Shown here one piece after another: positions 1 to 5,344 of a stretch of DNA of 46,753 nt. Made by a program: the position numbers and the translations under genes. Under the pieces are notes generated by a model, which saw only the letters and a list, made by a program, of their open reading frames with translations, was not told the origin of the DNA and did no database searches. This DNA comes from Crenothrix polyspora (GTDB taxonomy: Bacteria; Pseudomonadota; Gammaproteobacteria; Methylococcales; Methylomonadaceae): the NCBI GenBank assembly GCA_945902915.1, contig CAMDNJ010000004.1, positions 1 through 46,753 of the forward strand, read 5' to 3'. The stretch's first letter is position 1. Each line of letters begins with the position of its first letter.

Positions 1-147
1 GATGCGTAATATCAACGACTATATAATTAATTTCTATAATAGTCAGCGATTACATTCTACATTGGGATATGTTTCGCCCAATAACTATGAAGCCAATATG
101 GCTATGAAACAACCTATCTCTGTGTCTTAAAAAACTTGACCACTACA
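1..147 (+). mobile_element. Right end of an IS3-family insertion sequence
   Basis: The window opens inside an insertion sequence. It contains the last codons of an OrfB-type transposase, followed closely by a sequence typical of an IS3/IS150-group right end. The terminal stretch 121-147 reads on the minus strand as TGTAGTGGTCAAG and onward, the usual 5'-TG start. After position 147 the reading changes to an unrelated HTH-protein tail, which marks the junction. The left end and most of the element lie outside the window. Confidence 0.6.
2..130 (+). CDS. IS3-family transposase OrfB, C-terminal 42 residues (cut by window edge)
   Basis: This open frame enters from the left edge and ends with TAA at 128-130. 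The residues include DYIINFYNSQRLHSTLGY followed by SPNNYE, which is the hallmark C-terminal block of the IS3-family DDE integrase domain (pattern FYNxxRxHSxLGYxSPxxYE). The family catalyses excision and integration of the element. Only the extreme C-terminus is present, so whether the gene is intact cannot be judged here. The identification of the family is firm; the subgroup is not. Confidence 0.8.
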   Translation: MRNINDYIINFYNSQRLHSTLGYVSPNNYEANMAMKQPISVS

Positions 148-234
148 GAAGATACCAGCTTAACCCTTTCGACCTTGATTAGCGTAGCTAAAGCTTTAGG
201 TAAGAAAGTAAAAATAGAACTTGAGCCTACATAA
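148..234 (+). pseudogene. HigA/XRE-type antitoxin fragment truncated by the IS
   Basis: Directly after the insertion sequence end an open frame encodes EDTSLTLSTLISVAKALG and then KKVKIELEPT before TAA at 232-234. The pattern of an LSTLI-x-VAKALG helix followed by a short beta strand is the C-terminal end of HigA-like or DUF4065-type helix-turn-helix antitoxins. The N-terminal part and any partner toxin are missing, so the IS appears to have inserted into or deleted up to this gene. It is unlikely to be functional. Confidence 0.5.
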
Positions 235-338
235 GCCATTAAAGACCAACACACCGAACGTCAAAAAACTTGGAAGATAATTTGTAGCCCCATTGTGCTA
301 AATGTGATTTATAAATTCGCAGGCACATCAAAAAACAA

Positions 339-380
339 AAAAGCCCTCTAACCCGACTAGGGATTTAAAGGCTTTATATG
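339..380 (-). terminator. Possible intrinsic terminator of the remnant gene at 383-604
   Basis: Read on the minus strand, AAAGCC pairs with GGCTTT at the base of a stem with a short CCC/GGG inner pairing, and is followed by a T-rich tract (CTTTTTTGTTTTTTG). It lies just past the stop codon of the minus-strand remnant frame. The stem is imperfect, so this is a moderate call. Confidence 0.4.
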
Positions 381-382
381 TT

Positions 383-604
383 TTACAAGAAATTACTTAT
401 AAAACACGCCCCTTTGAAAATATCCATTAAATGCTCTTCTGTCATATTACCCTTCAATTCTAATGAAACTTCTTCGCCACAATAAAAAACAGAATCTATC
501 AATTTCTCACCGAAGAACTCTATAACATTGAATTTAAGTTTTGATGGGTCAAATGGACTGACTAGGAATGTAGCCCCCTTTAAAAAAAATACGGGACTTA
601 CATT
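383..604 (-). pseudogene. Remnant of an unknown gene, C-terminal about 73 residues
   Basis: On the minus strand an open frame ends with TAA at 383-385 and is closed upstream by a stop near 605 without any start codon. Its translation has ordinary protein composition, for example FFGEKLIDSVFYCGEEVSLE near the middle and NMTEEHLMDIFKGA near the end. A terminator-like hairpin follows the stop. No family was recognised. The absence of a start suggests a 5'-truncated gene left beside the insertion sequence rather than a working small protein. Confidence 0.35.
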
Positions 605-660
605 TAATCAAGGATTTGTTCGTTTAGACAATATGAAAAACTTCATTAGGTAAAGTTACC

Positions 661-712
661 CTTAATAGGTAAGTTTACCCTCAATAAATTGAGCGTAAAC
701 TTACCTATTAAG
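661..712. repeat. Perfect 18-bp inverted repeat with nested 6-bp arms upstream of gvpA
   Basis: The arm at 661-678 (CTTAATAGGTAAGTTTAC) is exactly complementary to 695-712. Between them CTCAAT (680-685) and ATTGAG (688-693) also pair, separated only by a C/C mismatch, so the whole 52 bases can fold into one hairpin of 24 pairs. A related GGTAAAGTTACC motif precedes it at 650-660. There is no T-tract, so it does not look like a terminator. It lies about 200 bp upstream of the sigma-54 site and could be an activator site or part of a small mobile palindrome. Confidence 0.8.
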
Positions 713-803
713 AATAAGCTAAAGCAATATCACTTTATGAATGCAAGTAAAAAACCTTTATTTATATTTCTCACGTGATGTATATAAAATTGAATTAATT
801 TAA

Positions 804-830
804 TTACTTACTTACTTACTTACTTACTTA
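804..830. repeat. TTAC tetranucleotide microsatellite upstream of gvpA
   Basis: The tetranucleotide TTAC is repeated in tandem without interruption for 27 bases, about 6.75 units. It lies about 60 bp upstream of the -24 element of the proposed sigma-54 promoter and about 150 bp before the first gvpA start. Tracts of this kind change length by slipped-strand mispairing in several bacteria. Here a change would alter spacing between upstream activator sites and the promoter. Confidence 0.85.
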
Positions 831-886
831 GCTTCAATATAGCAAATTAAAGTATATCTATAGCCGATAATGACGCAAGTGATTAA

Positions 887-905
887 TTTGGTATATGTAT
901 TGCTT
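887..905 (+). promoter_or_regulatory. Sigma-54 (-24/-12) promoter for the gas vesicle operon
   Basis: The sequence TTTGGTATATGTATTGCTT has GG at 890-891 and GC at 902-903 with exactly 10 bases between them, and TTGC at the -12 element. This is the spacing and core of sigma-54 promoters (TGGCAC-N5-TTGC), although CAC is replaced by TAT. Transcription would begin near 914-916, leaving a leader of about 65 bases before gvpA. The cluster encodes its own NtrC-type activator at 15,218-16,654, which supports the call. Confidence 0.65.
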
Positions 906-979
906 TTGTTTGAAGTGCGTAGCACAAGTTACGCGATTTGGCTGACGCTGAATTTTTTCATTTTTTTTGGAGAGCTATC

Positions 980-1198
980 ATGGCAAAAGTACAAAAATCA
1001 ACTGATTCTTCTAGCTTAGCTGAAGTTGTTGACCGTATTCTTGATAAAGGTATCGTTGTAGATGCTTGGATTAAAGTTTCATTAGTAGGTATCGAACTGT
1101 TGTCTATTGAAGCACGCGTAGTTATTGCTTCTGTAGAAACCTATCTGAAGTACGCTGAAGCGATTGGTCTTACCGCCAGCGCTGCAACTCCAGCATAA
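980..1198 (+). CDS. gvpA: Gas vesicle major shell protein GvpA, first copy
   Basis: This 72-residue protein is the main hydrophobic subunit that assembles into the ribbed wall of the gas vesicle. It has the family's near-invariant core: [19 protein letters not shown], then the VSLVGIEL and [18 protein letters not shown] segments. The start at 980 is chosen because GGAGAG at 969-974 precedes it with normal spacing and the next gene has the same start; an upstream in-frame ATG at 938 would add 14 residues absent from the second copy. The first gene of the rightward operon, it follows the sigma-54 promoter and is followed by a stem-loop. Confidence 0.97.
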   Translation: MAKVQKSTDSSSLAEVVDRILDKGIVVDAWIKVSLVGIELLSIEARVVIASVETYLKYAEAIGLTASAATPA

Positions 1199-1220
1199 GT
1201 AAAAGAACAAAGAGTGGTTC

Positions 1221-1244
1221 AGCAGTTGGTTAAGCTCAACTGCT
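1221..1244 (+). terminator. Stem-loop after the first gvpA (possible attenuator)
   Basis: AGCAGTTG at 1221-1228 pairs with CAACTGCT at 1237-1244 around an 8-base loop. No run of T follows, so full termination is doubtful. Its place just behind a very highly expressed shell gene fits a partial attenuator or an mRNA 3'-end stabiliser. Confidence 0.55.
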
Positions 1245-1291
1245 AGTGGTCGTATAAATATTTAATTAACAATGTTTTTTGGAGAGTTATC

Positions 1292-1510
1292 ATGGCAAAA
1301 GTACAAAAATCAACTGATTCTTCTAGCTTAGCTGAAGTTGTCGATCGTATCCTTGACAAAGGTATCGTTGTAGATGCTTGGATTAAGGTTTCATTAGTAG
1401 GTATTGAACTGCTGTCTATTGAAGCACGCGTAGTTATTGCTTCTGTAGAAACCTATCTGAAGTACGCTGAAGCGATTGGTCTTACCGCCAGCGCTGCAAC
1501 TCCAGCGTAA
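1292..1510 (+). CDS. gvpA: Gas vesicle major shell protein GvpA, second identical copy
   Basis: The 72-residue product is identical in sequence to the protein at 980-1198. The two genes differ at only about eight positions, all silent (for example GTTGAC versus GTCGAT), and even the leader TTTTTTGGAGAG-TATC is repeated. This indicates a recent tandem duplication or gene conversion, and raises the dosage of the shell subunit. A second stem-loop follows at 1530-1555. The start is set by GGAGAG at 1281-1286. Confidence 0.97.
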   Translation: MAKVQKSTDSSSLAEVVDRILDKGIVVDAWIKVSLVGIELLSIEARVVIASVETYLKYAEAIGLTASAATPA

Positions 1511-1529
1511 ATAAAAGAAAAATGTGGCT

Positions 1530-1555
1530 CAACCGTTGGTTGATTCCAACGGTTG
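1530..1555 (+). terminator. Stem-loop after the second gvpA (possible attenuator)
   Basis: CAACCGTTGG at 1530-1539 pairs perfectly with CCAACGGTTG at 1546-1555 around a 6-base loop. There is no T-tract. As with the hairpin after the first copy, it may separate strong gvpA expression from weaker expression of the downstream genes. Confidence 0.6.
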
Positions 1556-1626
1556 CGTTGTTGTCTAATCCTTAAACCATTGGGTTTGAGGGAAAAAACT
1601 AAAGTAAAAACACTAAGGAGGCTCCT

Positions 1627-2115
1627 ATGGGACGCTTAACAAATGATATGGCTAGATTACGGAGAGAAATTGACAACCATCATAATTCCCGTCGAGAAGG
1701 TATAAGATCACGCGCTTCGAGTGTGAGTGCTCAACTTGCAAATTTTAAATTGATTCGTGTTACTAATGGCTCTCTTGAAGCTAGTGATCGAGCGGCATTC
1801 GTGGCTGGAAATAACAACAGCGTTAATCGCTTGATCAAAGGCTTTCATACTTCACGTGTAGCAATGGGGCAACAAGACCGCATGGATCGTGCCGCTTTCG
1901 TTTCTGGTTTGGCTAAGCAAACTGCAGGTATGCTGACGCAGTTTGGCGCTGATCACAAAAGAATGACCCAACATACTGCTAGTGTAAGGGCAAGTTTTAT
2001 AGTTGAGAATGCTGCCAGTGTTGCCACCTTGATTAATGAATTTGCACAAGATCGGGCGAATGCTCACGCTGAGTTTTTTAGTGCTTCTGTAAAAAAAAAA
2101 GCATACGCAATTTAG
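1627..2115 (+). CDS. gvpC: Gas vesicle outer-surface protein GvpC (with 33-residue repeats)
   Basis: GvpC binds the outside of the GvpA shell and strengthens it. The 162-residue product shows the family's 33-residue periodicity: RAAFVAG begins at residue 55, RAAFVSG at 88 and RASFIVE at 121, exactly 33 apart, and each unit continues with a predicted amphipathic helix. AAGGAGG precedes the ATG. The frame ends shortly after an A10 run (2091-2100); one base of slippage would join it to a further 65 open codons ending at 2297, so the annotated stop may not be the only end. It sits in the usual gvpC position between gvpA and gvpN. Confidence 0.85.
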   Translation: MGRLTNDMARLRREIDNHHNSRREGIRSRASSVSAQLANFKLIRVTNGSLEASDRAAFVAGNNNSVNRLIKGFHTSRVAMGQQDRMDRAAFVSGLAKQTAGMLTQFGADHKRMTQHTASVRASFIVENAASVATLINEFAQDRANAHAEFFSASVKKKAYAI

Positions 2116-2297
2116 CCACGCCTCGTTTTGACGAAGTTTCCACCGCGAACGTAGCCGTCAGTGAGCCGCATTTTGAGCCCACAATAGGGGTAGAGGTTGT
2201 ACAGTCAGAGTCGCATACTGGGATTTCAGATGTCTTTAAGGTTGCGGCGAATGGTCTTCTTCATTCGATAGAAAAATCAAAACCCAAAAAACGATGA
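2100..2297 (+). other. Frame-shifted C-terminal extension of gvpC
   Basis: In the -1 frame relative to gvpC, 65 codons run without interruption from the A10 run to TGA at 2295-2297. They encode a tail such as LATPRFDEVSTANVAVSEP and ending in EKSKPKKR. There is no start codon or ribosome site of its own, so it can only be made by ribosomal frameshifting, RNA polymerase slippage at the A-run, or if one A is missing from the assembly. A fused product would be about 223 residues. Confidence 0.5.
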
Positions 2298-2333
2298 GCA
2301 TATAGACACCGAAATGGCTTATTTAATGGCCTG

Positions 2334-2380
2334 AATCTGCTGTCGATTGACAGCAGATTACCTCACAGAATTGTTGAGGT
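2334..2380 (+). terminator. Two consecutive stem-loops between gvpC and gvpN
   Basis: AATCTGCTGTC at 2334-2344 pairs perfectly with GACAGCAGATT at 2349-2359 around a 4-base loop. A second, weaker hairpin follows, ACCTCA (2360-2365) with TGAGGT (2375-2380). No T-tract follows. The first hairpin is strong enough to stabilise the 3' end of a gvpA-gvpC transcript or to attenuate reading into gvpN. Confidence 0.6.
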
Positions 2381-2569
2381 AAATAACAGTCAATGTTATT
2401 GATAGAGCAATCAAGAAGTCACAAATTAATTGGTTTTGTGCTGTACAAGTGAATTTAAGTTACACAGTAATAAAACCGAAAGCTGATGTTAGAGTGATAC
2501 AGGTCTTTAGTACTGCTCGGTGCTAATAAACCGATTTAATAGAGTTTTGTAAAATGCTAGGTATACAAC

Positions 2570-2627
2570 GCCCCTTTGAGATGACAGTGTTTGGTTAATA
2601 TTTAAGCTCTATCATCCACTAAGGGGC
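2570..2627 (+). promoter_or_regulatory. Structured leader upstream of gvpN
   Basis: GCCCCTT at 2570-2576 pairs with AAGGGGC at 2621-2627, and inside it GATGA (2580-2584) pairs with TCATC (2612-2616). This gives a 58-base folded element about 60 bases before the gvpN start. The remainder of 2381-2689 shows no gene; a sigma-70-like GGTATAC box is present near 2561 but without a convincing -35. The function is unknown. Confidence 0.35.
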
Positions 2628-2689
2628 ACCTATGACGACCTTTATGCCTTGAATAACAAGGTTATTTGCCGAATGGCACAGGAGAAAAC

Positions 2690-3688
2690 ATGATTAAGAA
2701 AAATACCCTTTCCAGTACAAATTACGCCGTCGAAGACGATCTAATCGTGCCTGAAGCGAGCGATCAATTTGTAGTGACCTCCTATGTCAAAGAGATTATG
2801 GATCGTGCTTTAGTTTACTTGAAAGTCGGTTACCCAGTTCATTTTGCTGGGCCATCCGGCACAGGCAAAACCACTTTGGCTTTTCATCTCGCCACACAAT
2901 GGGGTCGCCCAGTAACCTTGCTACAAGGCAATGAAGAATTTGTGAGCTCTGATTTAACAGGGAAAGACATCGGTTATCGTAAGAGCAGTGTAGTCGATAA
3001 TTACATACACTCAGTTCTTAAAACTGAAGAACAGATGAGTCGTACTTGGGTTGATAACCGATTAACTACTGCTTGTCGAAACGGAGACTTGCTGATCTAT
3101 GATGAATTCAATCGATCAAAGGCTGAAACCAATAACGTGCTACTGTCCGTTTTATCCGAGGGCATATTGAATTTGCCAGGTTTACGCGGTGCGGGTGAAG
3201 GATATCTTGATGTACATCCTAATTTTCGCGCTATTTTCACCTCTAATCCAGAAGAATATGCGGGGACTCATAAGACCCAAGATGCGCTAATGGATCGAAT
3301 GATAACCATTAATGTTGGTCATCCTGATCGTGATACCGAATTAAAGATAGTGCATGCTCGTTCTGAACTTGATTTACAAGAAGCCGCTTACATAGTCGAT
3401 ATTGTTAATGAGTTGCGTGGTAACGACATTCAGACTAAGCATGGGTTGCGCGCAGGCATAGCCATTGCTCGTATTCTCAGCCTACAAGGATTAAAGCCGC
3501 GTATGGGCGACAAGTTATTTCATAACATTTGTTATGATGTATTGAGTATGGAAACTGCAAAAATACAACGCGCTGGACAATCGGTCTTCCACGAAATGAT
3601 CGATGACGTTATTCGTCAAATCTGCCCACCAATAGGCGCGGCGGTATCGGCTAAGAAATTTCCCACTAAGATCAAAGTAGCGGAGTAA
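2690..3688 (+). CDS. gvpN: Gas vesicle AAA+ ATPase GvpN (MoxR-like)
   Basis: GvpN is an AAA+ ATPase needed for normal gas vesicle growth. The 332-residue product has Walker A GPSGTGKT at residues 54-61, Walker B LLIYDEF at 134-140 with the following NRSKAE, and an arginine-rich sensor region (DALMDRMITI). These match the MoxR/GvpN group. The start at 2690 is preferred over an upstream frame start at 2666 because AGGAG at 2680-2684 sits five bases before it and MIKKN begins as usual for the family. The gene is followed after 6 bases by gvpV. Confidence 0.95.
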   Translation: MIKKNTLSSTNYAVEDDLIVPEASDQFVVTSYVKEIMDRALVYLKVGYPVHFAGPSGTGKTTLAFHLATQWGRPVTLLQGNEEFVSSDLTGKDIGYRKSSVVDNYIHSVLKTEEQMSRTWVDNRLTTACRNGDLLIYDEFNRSKAETNNVLLSVLSEGILNLPGLRGAGEGYLDVHPNFRAIFTSNPEEYAGTHKTQDALMDRMITINVGHPDRDTELKIVHARSELDLQEAAYIVDIVNELRGNDIQTKHGLRAGIAIARILSLQGLKPRMGDKLFHNICYDVLSMETAKIQRAGQSVFHEMIDDVIRQICPPIGAAVSAKKFPTKIKVAE

Positions 3689-3694
3689 GGCGTC

Positions 3695-4009
3695 GTGGCT
3701 ATTAGTACACGTCCACCTCGGTCGGTCTTGGATATAAAAACTCACTCTGGGCGAGTGAGAGGCGATCATGAGACACACCGTGATTATTTTCAGGTTGGGG
3801 CATTGGAACTGGAGCGTTCTAGACGTGCTCAAGAACGAGATGCCGCTAATAACCGAATTACAATCTTAAATGCTCGAATAGCAGAAATTGATAGGGAAAA
3901 GGATGCGCTGCTTGCCAGTGCAGCGGCTGCATGTGCAACGCTAACAGATAATGGTAAAGCTGATTCATTAAAAAAGAAAGAGCCCTCTGGGCTGCGTATC
4001 AAATATTGA
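3695..4009 (+). CDS. gvpV: Gas vesicle protein GvpV
   Basis: A 104-residue protein starting with GTG, six bases after gvpN. It resembles the small GvpV proteins of cyanobacterial and enterobacterial clusters: an N-terminal basic stretch (PPRSVLDIKTHS), then a helical segment LELERSRRAQERDAANNRI followed by ARIAEIDREKDALL, which looks like a coiled coil. The precise role is unknown in the family; position between gvpN and gvpF agrees with GvpV. GGAG and AAGG upstream of the GTG could serve as a ribosome site. Confidence 0.65.
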   Translation: MAISTRPPRSVLDIKTHSGRVRGDHETHRDYFQVGALELERSRRAQERDAANNRITILNARIAEIDREKDALLASAAAACATLTDNGKADSLKKKEPSGLRIKY

Positions 4010-4019
4010 GGTAAACATT

Positions 4020-4208
4020 ATGATCACTGTACCTAAAATACGTACCTCTAAATATATCCGTACCATGCGCATGGCGCTGAGCTTTCGATCTTGTATCAAT
4101 GCTACCGGAAAGTCATCGCTTTTTACCGATTTAGGGCGTGTATACCTTGAAGAATGTAAGCGCCTAGATAGATCGCAATATGCTAAAAATAAAGGGAGCT
4201 TATCGTGA
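4020..4208 (+). CDS. Small uncharacterised protein in the gas vesicle operon (62 aa)
   Basis: A 62-residue basic protein, rich in Arg, Lys and Ser, with ATG at 4020 preceded by GAGG. Its TGA overlaps the GTG of the next gene (GTGA), so translation is probably coupled to gvpF. I do not recognise the family. The sequence includes RTMRMALSFRSCINATGKSS and LFTDLGRVYLEECKRL. I recall no gene between gvpV and gvpF1 in Serratia ATCC 39006. Its tight fit in the operon argues that it is a real gene acting in vesicle formation. Confidence 0.6.
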   Translation: MITVPKIRTSKYIRTMRMALSFRSCINATGKSSLFTDLGRVYLEECKRLDRSQYAKNKGSLS

Positions 4209-5056
4209 GTGTCGTTAGAAAAGATCACCGAGGAAAAATACTGTACGCTCTGTGTGCCGCTGATGGCACTAAACCTAATTTCAATGTGCGCGGCTTGGAA
4301 TCTGCCCCCGTTTATGCAATAGACCAGAGTGGTATACGTGCCATTGTAAGCGATACTCTAAGTCTTCGTTTGCGCCCTGAAAGAAGTAATATCAGTGCTC
4401 ATCAAAGGGTACTGAAGTCGCTAACAACCGACAGAACTGTATTGCCGATGCGTTTTGGTGTGCTGGCCCGCGATGCTGGCTCCATACAGAAATTGCTGGC
4501 GACGAATATTGAGAGTATCAATGAGCATTTCGAAAGACTAAATGGTCGGGTGGAAATGGGCTTACGAGTCTCTTGGGATGTCACCAATATTTATGAGCAT
4601 TTTGTAGCTTTGCATCCAGTCTTGGCTAAAGGTCGTGATGACATCTGGAGTCAATATTCAGGCAGCAGTGCTCGCCGAGAAGAAAAAATTCAATTGGGTA
4701 ATCTCTATGAATCCTTGCGGACAGCAGACCGTGAAGAAGCAGCGGAAAAAGTAAAAGATATTCTATTCGACTTTTGCGAGGATATTGTAGAAAATCCAGT
4801 TAAGCGTGAAAAGGATGTCATCAATTTGGCTTGCTTGGTAGAGAGGAGTCGACTTGATGAGTTTCCTAAAGGTGTATTTGAAGCCTCAAAGGCGTTTGAT
4901 AACTCCTATCTTTTTGATTACACCGGGCCGTGGGCACCACATAACTTCATTAATTTGGATTTACACACATCCACAAAAAACAAAAAAATGTCAATGAGTG
5001 AAGATGTAGCGCCAGCATTAGACATGAACGATGATTTAGAAGCAGACGTAGATTAA
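4205..5056 (+). CDS. gvpF: Gas vesicle protein GvpF/GvpL, first paralogue
   Basis: A 283-residue GvpF/L-family protein, an accessory assembly factor thought to interact with GvpA early in nucleation. Diagnostic features are the N-terminal LYALCAADG strand, the TDRTVLPMRFGVLARD motif (residues about 75-90), and the C-terminal YLFDYTGPWAPHNFIN block (family pattern GPWPPYxF). GTG start with AGGGAG upstream, overlapping the previous gene by four bases. It has an acidic 30-residue tail. Two further paralogues occur at 11,157-12,572. Confidence 0.92.
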   Translation: MSVVRKDHRGKILYALCAADGTKPNFNVRGLESAPVYAIDQSGIRAIVSDTLSLRLRPERSNISAHQRVLKSLTTDRTVLPMRFGVLARDAGSIQKLLATNIESINEHFERLNGRVEMGLRVSWDVTNIYEHFVALHPVLAKGRDDIWSQYSGSSARREEKIQLGNLYESLRTADREEAAEKVKDILFDFCEDIVENPVKREKDVINLACLVERSRLDEFPKGVFEASKAFDNSYLFDYTGPWAPHNFINLDLHTSTKNKKMSMSEDVAPALDMNDDLEADVD

Positions 5057-5059
5057 TCG

Positions 5060-5344
5060 ATGTTACTCGTCGATGACATACTCTTCTCTCCTATAAAGGG
5101 AATTAATTGGATTTTCAAAGAAATTCATAAATTGGCAGAAGAAGAGCTGTCTGGAGAGGCCGATCGAATTCGCGAAAGCTTGACTGAACTATATATGCAA
5201 CTCGAAACAGGACAAATAACTGAAGAGGAATTTGACCATCAGGAAAGCGACCTACTTGATAAATTGGATGCGCTAGACGAAGACGATGTCATGATTGGCG
5301 ATATTGACGAAGATGACGAAGACGAGAATGAGGAGGAGGAATGA
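5060..5344 (+). CDS. gvpG: Gas vesicle protein GvpG
   Basis: A 94-residue GvpG-family protein: MLLVDDILFSPIKGINWIF at the N-terminus followed by a helix with REIH-like EIHKLAEEEL, then LETGQITEEEFDHQESDLLD, all typical. The C-terminus is extremely acidic, ending DEDDEDENEEEE. GvpG is an essential minor component or assembly factor. It starts three bases after gvpF and its TGA overlaps the ATG of the next gene, whose GAGGAGG ribosome site lies within the acidic-tail codons. Confidence 0.93.
   Translation: MLLVDDILFSPIKGINWIFKEIHKLAEEELSGEADRIRESLTELYMQLETGQITEEEFDHQESDLLDKLDALDEDDVMIGDIDEDDEDENEEEE

Noticed and set aside
938-979. Upstream extension of the first gvpA by 14 residues
   Set aside because: The extension is not present in the identical second copy, and the ribosome site GGAGAG lies before the inner ATG at 980.
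391-2580. The 12-mer ACGCCCCTTTGA shared by about 398-410 and about 2568-2580
   Set aside because: No further similarity on either side; a chance match is likely.
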